A stretch of 64,000 bases of DNA from Maribacter sp. Its GTDB lineage: Bacteria > Bacteroidota > Bacteroidia > Flavobacteriales > Flavobacteriaceae. Shown in pieces: positions 56,430-64,000 of the stretch (position 1 is its first letter; every line of letters starts with the position of its first letter). The position numbers were made by a program, and so were the translations under genes. A model generated the notes under the pieces. That model saw only the letters and a program-made list of their open reading frames with translations, made no database searches and was not told the origin of the DNA. Location of the stretch: NCBI GenBank assembly GCA_002749285.1, contig PDPR01000015.1, positions 1-64,000 of the forward strand, read 5' to 3'.

Positions 56430-57788
56430 ATGAGGTTTGTTTTAATCACGATGGCCGTTGCATCTTTGTTAGTTGGTTGTAACGGTCATTCTTTTAAAAG
56501 GAAGTCATCCGGGAATATTTCGGATATTTCTGTTGTTCCCGATAATGAAGCATTATTGGACACTGTACAAAAACAGACATTCAATTATTTCTGGGAAGGA
56601 GCCGAACCGATTTCCGGCCTCGCTAGGGAGCGCATCCATATGGACGGTATTTACCCTTCACATGACAGGGACATCATAACGACAGGAGGGTCTGGCTTTG
56701 GTCTTATGGCCATACTCGTAGGTGTTGAACGTAATTTCATCACTCGTGAACAAGCATTGGAACACTACGAAAAAGCAATAACATTTTTGACCAAGGCAGA
56801 CCGTTTTCATGGGGCATGGCCACATTGGTTAATGCCGTCAGGGAAGGTTGTCCCTTTCAGTGCCAAAGACGATGGCGGTGATTTGGTTGAGACCGCATTT
56901 TTAATTCAGGGATTGCTAACCGTAAGGGAGTACTTTAAGGAAGGGAATGAACGGGAAAAACAACTTGCTGATAACATACAAAGACTTTGGGAGGAAGTTG
57001 AATGGGACTGGTATACCCAAAGAGGTCAAAATGTACTCTATTGGCATTGGTCCCCCAATTATGGCTGGGAAATGAATTTTCCTGTCAGAGGTTATAATGA
57101 GGCACTGATTATGTATGTTTTGGCGGCGGCATCCCCTACGCATCCTATAAAAAAAGAGGTTTATGAACAAGGGTGGGCGCGAAAAGGGGCAATAAGCCAA
57201 GATACGGTTTACTATGGTCTCAAGACTCAACTTGACCATTACGAACATGGCGAATCCCCTGTAGGACCGCTCTTTTGGGCGCACTACTCTTATTTGGGAT
57301 TAAACCCGAAAGGGCTTTCCGATCAATACGGGGATTATTGGAAATTAAATCAAAACCATGCAATGATCCATTATAGATATGCAGTTGACAACCCTAAAGA
57401 TTATAAATATTATGGGGATAACTGTTGGGGATTGACCTCCAGCTATTCCATGAAAGGATATGCTGGACATCGCCCTGATAGGGATGTTGGGGTAATTTCC
57501 CCCACTGCCGCATTGTCATCCATGCCCTATACCCCTGAACAGAGCATGGATTTCCTACGGTTTATTTATGTTGAGCAAGATTCCTTGATTGGCAGATATG
57601 GCCCATATGATGCCTTTAGTTTAGAACACAAATGGTGCCTGCCAAGGTATTTGGCAATTGATCAAGGCCCGATTACTGTAATGATAGAGAACTATAGAAG
57701 TGGGCTGTTCTGGAAATTATTTATGGACAATAAGGATGTTAGGCGTGGGTTGGGCAAATTGAATTTTAATTTTAAAGCCATTGAATAA
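56430..57788 (+). CDS. glucoamylase-family protein (GH144-like), lipoprotein, first copy
   Basis: A 452-residue lipoprotein (MRFVLITMAVASLLVGC) with an (alpha/alpha)6 barrel of the PF10091 glucoamylase-family, whose characterised group GH144 contains endo-beta-1,2-glucanases. Conserved segments are QTFNYFWEGAEPISG, TGGSGFGLMAILVGVERNFI, RFHGAWPHWL, FSAKDDGGDLVETAFLIQGL, GWEMNFPVRGYNEALI, and FWAHYSYLGLNPKG. NGHSFKRKS after the cysteine is basic, without the acidic surface signal, so a periplasmic location is likely. The next gene overlaps by one base. The TTG at 56406 is an alternative start. Confidence 0.82.
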   Translation: MRFVLITMAVASLLVGCNGHSFKRKSSGNISDISVVPDNEALLDTVQKQTFNYFWEGAEPISGLARERIHMDGIYPSHDRDIITTGGSGFGLMAILVGVERNFITREQALEHYEKAITFLTKADRFHGAWPHWLMPSGKVVPFSAKDDGGDLVETAFLIQGLLTVREYFKEGNEREKQLADNIQRLWEEVEWDWYTQRGQNVLYWHWSPNYGWEMNFPVRGYNEALIMYVLAAASPTHPIKKEVYEQGWARKGAISQDTVYYGLKTQLDHYEHGESPVGPLFWAHYSYLGLNPKGLSDQYGDYWKLNQNHAMIHYRYAVDNPKDYKYYGDNCWGLTSSYSMKGYAGHRPDRDVGVISPTAALSSMPYTPEQSMDFLRFIYVEQDSLIGRYGPYDAFSLEHKWCLPRYLAIDQGPITVMIENYRSGLFWKLFMDNKDVRRGLGKLNFNFKAIE

Positions 57789-59173
57789 TGAGTAAGTTTC
57801 TTGTGGTTTTGTTTTGCATTCTAGTGCTTTCGGCATGTTCATCCGAAGATACTCCAGGTCCTATCGGTATTTCTGAACTTCCTCATGGGCCGAAAGAAAA
57901 TCCTCCCATAATAGATGAACCCGCAATTGATGATGAGGCTTTAATGGACTTGACCCAAAGGGAAACGTTCAAGTATTTTTGGGATTTTGCTGAAAGTAAT
58001 TCCGGTGCAGCCCGTGAAAGATACCATCCTTCCAATCCGTCAAATGACCCACTTACGGTAACAACAGGAGGTACAGGTTTTGGACTCATGGGCATTCTTG
58101 TCGGTATCGAAAGAAATTTCATCACAAAAGAACAGGCCATTGGAAGACTGAACAAAATATTCGGTTTTTTGGATACTGCAGATCGATTTCATGGGGCATG
58201 GCCACACTGGATGGACGGCAGTACTGGCAAAGCAATACCATTTAGTGCCCTGGATGATGGCGGGGACCTGGTTGAAACAGCATTCCTGGTACAAGGGCTT
58301 ATCTGTGTAAAAGAGTATTTTAAAAACGGGAATGATACCGAAAAAGCACTATCCAATAAAGCGGATGTCCTTTGGAAAGGGGTGGAATGGGACTGGTATA
58401 CCCAAAATAAAAACACATTGTACTGGCATTGGAGCCCCAACCATAATTTTGCGATCAACCTTGAACTGAAAGGATATAATGAAGTTCTGGTTACTTATAT
58501 TCTGGCAGCAGCGTCTCCAGACCATTCAATAATAAAGGAGGTATATGATAACGGATGGGCCTCTAACGGTGATTTCATATCGGCCGATACTAAATACAAT
58601 CTCCCTTTATTATTAGATCATGTTGGCAATGCACCCTATGGCGGACCTCTGTTCTGGGCACATTATTCCTATTTGGGATTAAATCCGAAAACACTGTCGG
58701 ATGAGTATGTGAATTATTGGGATGTGAATGTGAACCATTCCAAAATAAACAATAATTATTGTGTTGAAAATCCGAGGAACTACGTCGGTTACGGAAAGGA
58801 TTGTTGGGGGCTTACGGCAAGTTATACTCGAAATAACGATGGGAGCATAGGCTATAATGCACATAGTCCTTCAAATGACACTGGGGTAATTTCCCCCACT
58901 GCCGCAATAAGTTCTATGCCATATACGCCTGAGGAATCGATGAAAGCACTTCGTTATTTTTACAAAAACAGGGATAAGCTTTTAGGTCCTGCCGGGTTTT
59001 ATGATGCCTTTAGCCCATCGAACGGCTATTGGGTGGCAGAGGCATACTTGGCCATTGACCAAGGCCCACAGATTGTAATGATAGAAAACCATAGGTCAGG
59101 TTTATTGTGGAATTTATTCATGCAAAATGAAGAAATCCAAAAAGGATTGGATGTATTGGGCTTTTCCTATTGA
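57788..59173 (+). CDS. glucoamylase-family protein (GH144-like), lipoprotein, second copy
   Basis: A 461-residue lipoprotein (lipobox LVLSAC) closely related to the previous gene product, with the same barrel segments (ETFKYFWDFAESNSG, TGGTGFGLMGILVGIERNFI, FHGAWPHWMDG, DGGDLVETAFLVQGL, LWAHYSYLGLN-type region). The mature start C-SSEDTPG contains the acidic pair after the cysteine that is typical of surface-exported lipoproteins in Flavobacteriia. The start overlaps the upstream stop by one base, showing translational coupling. The pair arose by tandem duplication and then diverged. Confidence 0.82.
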   Translation: MSKFLVVLFCILVLSACSSEDTPGPIGISELPHGPKENPPIIDEPAIDDEALMDLTQRETFKYFWDFAESNSGAARERYHPSNPSNDPLTVTTGGTGFGLMGILVGIERNFITKEQAIGRLNKIFGFLDTADRFHGAWPHWMDGSTGKAIPFSALDDGGDLVETAFLVQGLICVKEYFKNGNDTEKALSNKADVLWKGVEWDWYTQNKNTLYWHWSPNHNFAINLELKGYNEVLVTYILAAASPDHSIIKEVYDNGWASNGDFISADTKYNLPLLLDHVGNAPYGGPLFWAHYSYLGLNPKTLSDEYVNYWDVNVNHSKINNNYCVENPRNYVGYGKDCWGLTASYTRNNDGSIGYNAHSPSNDTGVISPTAAISSMPYTPEESMKALRYFYKNRDKLLGPAGFYDAFSPSNGYWVAEAYLAIDQGPQIVMIENHRSGLLWNLFMQNEEIQKGLDVLGFSY

Positions 59174-59426
59174 ATGTTCATTTTTCCCTGCTTGCAGGTA
59201 GCTTTGGCATTTTGAACTTAAAATAAATCATTGGGAAAAATCGGGGACACTTGGTTATATTTGTGTTGCTGAATATCTTTGCGACCCGAGGCTAGGAAGA
59301 AATATCCGCCTATTACAATTCTTATGAATACAGACCAGACCTATTTACTTTATCGTTGTGGAGTTTTTAAAGGAAATGGCGTTTTGCGAAAATCAAAAAT
59401 TACAACCATAGAATAATTCAAGTAAA

Positions 59427-61715
59427 ATGAAAAAATCCAGAACCATACATTATTTGACCATATTACTTTTTTGCCTTGTCGTAACCAAGGCGCAAGCACA
59501 AGGGACCATTCCGCTAGTAGAGGAACTCTTGGAAAAAATGACCTTGGACGAAAAAATAGGGCAGTTGAATTTATCGGGATCCGGGGATGTTATAACCGGA
59601 CAAACGAAAAGCTCCAATGTAGCCAGGAAAATCGAAGCAGGAAAGGTCGGTGGGTTACTGAACATAACCTCGGTTGAAAAAATCAGGGAAGTTCAAGAAG
59701 TCGCCGTGACGAAAAGCCGATTGAAAATCCCATTATTATTCGGCCTGGATGTCATCCATGGTTATAGGACCGCATTTCCAATACCCTTGGGACTGTCAAC
59801 TTCCTGGGATATGCAATTGATAGAAAAAACTGCCCGAATGGCCGCGATAGAGGCTAGTGCGGATGGTATCAACTGGACCTTTTCCCCTATGGTCGATATT
59901 TCTAGAGATCCGCGATGGGGAAGGGTTTCTGAAGGGGCTGGGGAAGATCCTTATTTAGGTAGTGAGATAGCAAGGGCCATGGTTCGTGGATACCAAGGGG
60001 ACGACCTGGCCAAAAACAATACGATCATGTCATGTGTTAAACATTTTGCACTATATGGTGCTTCCGAGGGTGGAAGGGATTACAATACTGTTGATATGGG
60101 CAGGATTCGCATGTATAATGAATATTTACCTCCTTACAAGGCCGCAATAGAAGCTGGGGCAGGAACCGTAATGGCATCATTCAATGAAATTGATGGGATC
60201 CCGGCTTCGGGGAATAAATGGTTGCTGACGGACCTTTTAAGGAAGCAATGGGGTTTTAAAGGTTTTGTGGTTACTGATTATACGGGAATAAATGAAATGA
60301 TCGCCCACGGAATGGGTGATTTGCAAACTAGCTCGGCCTTGGCCTTAAATGCGGGTGTTGATATGGATATGATAGGTGAGGGTTTTCTGACTACCATTGG
60401 TAAATCTTTGGAAGAAGGGAAGGTGAGGATGGTTCAAATCGATAATGCCGTAAGAAGGATATTAAAGGCCAAATATGATTTGGGGCTATTCGACAATCCC
60501 TATAGATATTGTGATGTGAATAGGGCAAAGACAGAGATCTTCACTAATGAAAATCGGCATTTTGCAAGGGAAGTAGCCTCGCAATCAATGGTTTTATTGA
60601 AAAATGAAAATCGGTTATTACCATTAAAAAGGACAGGGACCATAGCTGTTGTGGGCCCCTTGGCGAATACGAAAGAGAATATGGCAGGTACATGGAGCGT
60701 CTCGACCATACAGGATAGGTCTGTTTCGTTCTTGGAAGGTATAAAAAACGTTGCCGGCGATAAGGTCAATATAGTATATGCAAAAGGAAGCAATTTGACC
60801 TATGATGCCGAATTGGAGAAAAGGGCAACTATGTTTGGAAAAGAAATCGATAGGGACGGTAAATCCGATATGGCGCTATTGAACGAGGCCTTGGAAATAA
60901 CCTCAAAGGCCGACGTGATCGTTGCGGCTATAGGGGAGTCGGCCGAATTTAGTGGCGAAAGCAGTAGCAGGACCAATATTGGAATTCCCCAGGCCCAAAA
61001 GGATTTATTAAAGGCTTTGTTGAAGACAGGTAAACCTGTGGTCATGGTATTGTTTACCGGTAGACCCTTAGCCTTAAAGGAGGAAAGTAAGACAGTACCT
61101 GCAATATTGAATGTCTGGTTTCCGGGAAGTGAGGCAGGATTGGCGATTTCAGATGTGCTTTTTGGGGATGTCAATCCATCGGGAAAACTAACTGCCACAT
61201 TCCCACAGAATGTCGGGCAGGTTCCGATTTTCTATAACCATAAGAACACGGGGCGTCCTATTCAGAACAAGGAGGGTGAATTTGAAAAATACACATCAGG
61301 CTATATTGATGAAAGGAACAAGCCGGTTTATCCATTTGGTTATGGCTTGAGCTATACTACTTTCAATTATGGGAACCTAAGGGTAAGCTCTGATATAATG
61401 AATAAGGACGATACTATCGAAGTAACTGTGGATGTGACCAATACAGGGGATTATGATGGTAAGGAAATTGTACAATTATATATTCGTGATGTAGTCGGAA
61501 CAGTTACCAGGCCCGTTAAGGAATTGAAAGGGTTTCAAAAAGTGGCATTGAAAAAAGGGGAGACGAAGCCAATAACCTTTTCAATATCGATCGAAGATCT
61601 TAAATTTTACAATTATGATCTGGATTTTGTTGCGGAACCTGGGGAATTTGAGGTTTTTGTAGGTACAAATTCAGATGATACCCTGAAAACATCCTTCCGG
61701 TTGATAATGGAATAG
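59427..61715 (+). CDS. bglX: GH3 beta-glucosidase (BglX-like), secreted
   Basis: A 762-residue GH3 enzyme with a signal peptide (cleavage near AQAQG, about residue 25), not a lipoprotein, hence periplasmic. The barrel domain carries the nucleophile D284 in FVVTDYTGINEM. The second domain has the acid/base region GESAEFSGESSSR, and a fibronectin-like domain closes the protein (from about 655). It would release glucose from the non-reducing ends of the imported oligosaccharides. It follows the GH144-like pair after a 253-base gap and precedes a terminator, so it may have its own promoter. Confidence 0.9.
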   Translation: MKKSRTIHYLTILLFCLVVTKAQAQGTIPLVEELLEKMTLDEKIGQLNLSGSGDVITGQTKSSNVARKIEAGKVGGLLNITSVEKIREVQEVAVTKSRLKIPLLFGLDVIHGYRTAFPIPLGLSTSWDMQLIEKTARMAAIEASADGINWTFSPMVDISRDPRWGRVSEGAGEDPYLGSEIARAMVRGYQGDDLAKNNTIMSCVKHFALYGASEGGRDYNTVDMGRIRMYNEYLPPYKAAIEAGAGTVMASFNEIDGIPASGNKWLLTDLLRKQWGFKGFVVTDYTGINEMIAHGMGDLQTSSALALNAGVDMDMIGEGFLTTIGKSLEEGKVRMVQIDNAVRRILKAKYDLGLFDNPYRYCDVNRAKTEIFTNENRHFAREVASQSMVLLKNENRLLPLKRTGTIAVVGPLANTKENMAGTWSVSTIQDRSVSFLEGIKNVAGDKVNIVYAKGSNLTYDAELEKRATMFGKEIDRDGKSDMALLNEALEITSKADVIVAAIGESAEFSGESSSRTNIGIPQAQKDLLKALLKTGKPVVMVLFTGRPLALKEESKTVPAILNVWFPGSEAGLAISDVLFGDVNPSGKLTATFPQNVGQVPIFYNHKNTGRPIQNKEGEFEKYTSGYIDERNKPVYPFGYGLSYTTFNYGNLRVSSDIMNKDDTIEVTVDVTNTGDYDGKEIVQLYIRDVVGTVTRPVKELKGFQKVALKKGETKPITFSISIEDLKFYNYDLDFVAEPGEFEVFVGTNSDDTLKTSFRLIME

Positions 61716-61723
61716 GTATGGTC

Positions 61724-61753
61724 GGCAAAATGGCCTTTGCTTTGCCCTTTTTT
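61724..61753 (+). terminator. rho-independent terminator of the GH3 gene
   Basis: ggcaaa (61724-61729) pairs with tttgcc (61741-61746) across an 11-base loop, followed by ctttttt. It ends the polysaccharide locus. Confidence 0.7.
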
Positions 61754-62132
61754 CATGAAAATAGCCCATAAACGCCATGTTCATTCGCTATTGGTCGTGG
61801 GGTTGTTTCCCAAGGAATTGATTATGGAGGGAATCAAGTGCATTTATAGAGTTCAATACCATTAAGTATTGGGGGGTAAAAAAACGTTTTTCTTTCAATC
61901 ACCTTGTAAAAGTGGTCGAGCATAAAGAATGGTTCCGGCCCCTGTTTGATTACAATGAGCCGTTCCGTGTCTAAAACGAAAACAGTTGTCGTTCCCCCTT
62001 CCCGCTAGTTTATAACTAGTGGTGGGTATGGGTAAGTTTACAGGTGTTTCTTTAGTTTACCCTTATTGGCTATTCCGCGAAGTTTGCAGCTAGTGGCCGG
62101 TAAGTATAAGGGTGGGGCATGGTATAGGGCAA
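61754..62132. other. decayed or non-coding stretch after the polysaccharide locus
   Basis: A frame open from 61822 to the TAA at 61972 (about 50 codons, including KKRFSFNHLVKVVEHKEWF) looks protein-like but has no start and no family I recognise. Two REP-like palindromic copies lie at 62002-62030 and 62075-62107 (listed separately). Confidence 0.4.
62002..62107. repeat. two degenerate REP-like palindromic copies
   Basis: Copy A (62002-62030) contains ctagtttataactag, a perfect inverted repeat, followed by tggtgggta. Copy B (62075-62107) has gaagtttgcagctagtggc and cggta at the same relative places. The two match over a shared core of the form agttt..a.ctagtgg..ggta. Such elements usually spread with the help of IS200-like transposases, of which a dead copy lies at 45.8 kb. 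Confidence 0.5.
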
Positions 62133-62166
62133 GGAATAAAGGGAAGCCATGGCTTCCCTTTATTCC
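62133..62166. terminator. 34-base perfect palindrome, possible bidirectional terminator
   Basis: Positions 62133-62166 read the same on both strands (ggaataaagggaagcc / its complement). As RNA it forms a 15-bp stem with a 4-base loop. There is no long T-run after it, so it may instead be a protein-binding site. The ggaagcc/ggcttcc core recurs in the terminator at 25574. Confidence 0.5.
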
Positions 62167-62240
62167 GATTCCAACGGTATGGGCAGTAAAAAAAATAAAC
62201 CTTAACCATCTAATTACTAGAAAGTCAAGGTTTTTTATTG

Positions 62241-62325
62241 CGGAGAAAGAGGGATTCGAACCCCCGGAGGTGTGACCCTCAACAGTTTTCAAGACTGCCG
62301 CATTCGACCACTCTGCCATTTCTCC
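62241..62325 (-). tRNA. tRNA-Ser (anticodon UGA)
   Basis: The minus strand folds into a class II tRNA. The 7-bp acceptor stem is ggagaaa with tttctcc, the D arm is gcagagtggtcgaatgc, the anticodon arm cagtcttgaaaactg has TGA in the loop, there is a long variable arm, and the T arm has gggttcgaatccc. The discriminator is G, as in serine tRNAs. CCA is not encoded. Reads UCA and related serine codons. Confidence 0.95.
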
Positions 62326-62431
62326 TTAGCGGATGCAAATATAGAAACCTTTTTCAATTCCAAAAAGGGAAAAGGGATTATTATTTTCGACAAAGCCGGT
62401 ATTATTTTATTCTAGAAGCTATTTTTGCATC

Positions 62432-63190
62432 ATGGAAGCGTGGTACCATTATGTACTTTTGATCGGGGTGGGGTTCACCGTTGGGTTCATCAATACCGTG
62501 GCGGGTGGGGGATCCCTGATTGCCTTGCCTGTTTTGATATTTTTGGGACTTCCGCCCAGTGTGGCCAACGGAACCAATAGGGTGGCCATTGTGGTACAGA
62601 CGGCATTGGCCGCATCAGGGTTTAAGAGCAAACAGGTTTCAACATTCCCTTTTAACCTTTATCTGGGCATGTCGGCCCTATTGGGGGCCATTATAGGGGC
62701 ATATATTGCGGTGGACATCCGTGGGGGGACTTTTAATAAGATACTGGCCATAGTAATGGTGCTTGTGGTACTTGTCATTGTTTTTAAGCCTAAGATACGA
62801 TTGGAGGCCCTACAGGAACGTATTACGGGAAAGTACCTCTGGATCGGTACCGTCTCTTTCTTCTTTTTTGGGATTTATGGTGGTTTTATCAATGCGGGCC
62901 TAGGTTTCGTAATGATACTTTTTTTACATTTCGTAAGTCAAATGACATTGGTTCGGGCGAACGCCACTAAAGTGGTCGTCGTATTCATTTATACGCTTTC
63001 GGCCTTGGCGGTATTCGCCTTGAATGATAAGGTAAATTGGAAAATGGGATTCATTTTGGCGATAGGGAACGGTGCCGGTGCCTGGTTGGCAAGTAGGGTA
63101 TCGGTGAACAGGGGGGATGGGTTCATCAAGACCTTCCTGGTCATAATGGTATCCATTATGGCGGTTAAACTATGGTTTTTTGACCTTTAG
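62432..63190 (+). CDS. TSUP (TauE/SafE)-family membrane transporter
   Basis: A 252-residue membrane protein with about eight helices in two repeated halves. Repeats begin GFINTVAGGGSLIALPVL and GFINAGLGFVMI, each with the N-A-G-G/LG signature of the sulfite exporter TauE/SafE family. LPPSVANGTNRVAIV in the first half is also typical. Probable substrate is a small sulfur or organic anion. It is followed after a short gap by the nitroreductase gene. Confidence 0.9.
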   Translation: MEAWYHYVLLIGVGFTVGFINTVAGGGSLIALPVLIFLGLPPSVANGTNRVAIVVQTALAASGFKSKQVSTFPFNLYLGMSALLGAIIGAYIAVDIRGGTFNKILAIVMVLVVLVIVFKPKIRLEALQERITGKYLWIGTVSFFFFGIYGGFINAGLGFVMILFLHFVSQMTLVRANATKVVVVFIYTLSALAVFALNDKVNWKMGFILAIGNGAGAWLASRVSVNRGDGFIKTFLVIMVSIMAVKLWFFDL

Positions 63191-63217
63191 GGATAATTGA
63201 TTGATAAAAAGTTATTG

Positions 63218-63856
63218 ATGGAAAAAAGTATTGCACATTTAAAATGGCGTTATGCCGTTAAGGAGTTCGACCCAGGGCGGTTATTGCCCAAAGAAAAGAT
63301 CGATGGGATAAAACAGGCCTTTAACCTAACAGCGACATCATACGGTCTGCAACCCATAAAAATGGTAGTGTTGCAGAACAAGGGGATACAAAAGAAATTG
63401 GTCCCCTGTTCCTATGGCCAACGTCAGGTTGAAAATGCCTCCCATGTATTGGTTATCTGTATAGAGAAGAGTATCAATGCAGAATATATTAACCAATATT
63501 TCAACCTGGTAAAGGAGGTAAGGGGTACCAATGACACTGTATTAAAACCATTTAGGGGTTTTTTGGTTCAGGATTTCGAGAAGAAAAAACCCGGGGATAT
63601 CAGGATATGGGCTACCAACCAGGCATATTTGGCATTGGGCAACCTGTTGTCCTATTGCGCCTTGGAGGAAATTGATTCGTGTCCCATGGAAGGTTTCCTA
63701 CCAGGGGATTACGATAGGATATTGGGATTGGGGAAACTAGGCCTGGCACCGGTATTGGTATTGCCGATAGGGTACAGATCTGGTAACGACCCCTTTTCCA
63801 AGATGAAAAAGGTACGAAAGAATGTAGCGGAAAGCGTTATTGAAATATTTGATTGA
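63218..63856 (+). CDS. nitroreductase-family NAD(P)H oxidoreductase
   Basis: A 212-residue FMN-dependent flavoprotein of the NfsB-type. The start LKWRYAVKEFDPGRLLP holds the FMN phosphate-binding arginine. TATSYGLQPIKMVVLQ and the C-terminal IDSCPMEGF motif, with LPIGYRSGND at the end, are typical. An in-frame TTG at 63197 is less likely than the ATG at 63218, which matches the family start. It lies 27 bases after the TSUP gene. Confidence 0.88.
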   Translation: MEKSIAHLKWRYAVKEFDPGRLLPKEKIDGIKQAFNLTATSYGLQPIKMVVLQNKGIQKKLVPCSYGQRQVENASHVLVICIEKSINAEYINQYFNLVKEVRGTNDTVLKPFRGFLVQDFEKKKPGDIRIWATNQAYLALGNLLSYCALEEIDSCPMEGFLPGDYDRILGLGKLGLAPVLVLPIGYRSGNDPFSKMKKVRKNVAESVIEIFD

Positions 63857-63876
63857 AGTTGAAAAAATAAATTGGT

Positions 63877-64000
63877 ATGCCTGGATTTGAGTTTTTTGGG
63901 GAAAAAGAAAAAAAGGAAGTGCAAAATGTGCTGGACACCGGAATCCTAATGCGTTATGGTTTTGACGGGATGCGTCAGGGCCAATGGAAGGCAAAGGAAT
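63877..64000 (+). CDS. DegT/DnrJ/EryC1-family aminotransferase, 5' part (cut by window edge)
   Basis: The first 41 codons of a gene that continues beyond the window. MPGFEFFGEKEKKEVQNVLD followed by TGILMRYGFDGMRQGQWKAKE matches the N-terminus of DegT-type PLP aminotransferases acting on nucleotide sugars. It begins 20 bases after the nitroreductase stop. Confidence 0.75.
   Translation, partial: MPGFEFFGEKEKKEVQNVLDTGILMRYGFDGMRQGQWKAKE

Noticed and set aside
62038..62319. 93-residue minus-strand open frame
   Set aside because: It reads through the tRNA-Ser gene, a common false frame (MAEWSNA... type).

Overview
The window comes from a marine-type member of the Flavobacteriaceae (Bacteroidota). 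The evidence is a SusC/SusD pair, many TAnnTTTG-type -7 promoter boxes instead of strong ribosome binding sites, a CAL67264-family small membrane protein, IS982 and IS200 debris, and a menaquinone cluster of the flavobacterial type. The genus cannot be fixed from the sequence; relatives of Maribacter, Zobellia or Arenibacter would fit.

Layout. (1) 1-5.4 kb: a cassette with the end of a TetR-type regulator, a DUF3147 membrane protein, an MMPL/RND exporter, a LolA-like secreted protein and an outer-membrane barrel. Its gaps from the exporter onward hold a family of short repeats seen nowhere else in the window. (2) 5.4-7.9 kb: decayed DNA with a 96-bp dispersed repeat, an AraC C-terminal fragment, a stop-riddled paralogue next to an intact lipoprotein gene, and an IS982 transposase remnant. 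(3) 8.0-17.6 kb: menaquinone genes menA, menC and menE with a SPOR-like protein, a UPF0173 hydrolase, an SDR, a CPBP protease and an embedded LytTR/HisKA_2 two-component system. (4) 17.7-25.6 kb: housekeeping genes (acyl-CoA carboxylase beta subunit, Gfo/Idh oxidoreductase, EttA, fumarase). (5) 26.2-30.4 kb: xylose operon xylB-xylA-xylE. (6) 30.6-35.1 kb, all minus strand: a small secreted protein, ArsC, prfB with its programmed +1 frameshift, and an M49-like metallopeptidase. (7) 35.3-41.2 kb: GH15 hydrolase divergent from a fused trehalose synthase/phosphatase, then an M1 peptidase. (8) 41.2-46.3 kb: a dead PepSY transmembrane gene, a DUF5916 outer-membrane protein, and RHS and IS200 debris. 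(9) 46.4-61.7 kb: a polysaccharide utilisation locus with a SusR-like membrane regulator, SusC, SusD, a triple-LamG lipoprotein, two glucoamylase-family (GH144-like) lipoproteins and a GH3 beta-glucosidase. (10) 62-64 kb: tRNA-Ser(UGA), a TSUP transporter, a nitroreductase, and the start of a DegT aminotransferase.

How it works together. The most interesting unit is the polysaccharide locus. The mix of GH144-like enzymes and GH3 suggests beta-1,2-glucan as substrate. The lipoprotein signals suggest one GH144-like enzyme outside the cell and the other in the periplasm. The men cluster carries a two-component system with a 21-bp-spaced direct repeat beside it that resembles a LytTR operator. 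Several TTG or upstream start sites were replaced by ATG starts where family alignment or a promoter box supports the shorter protein.
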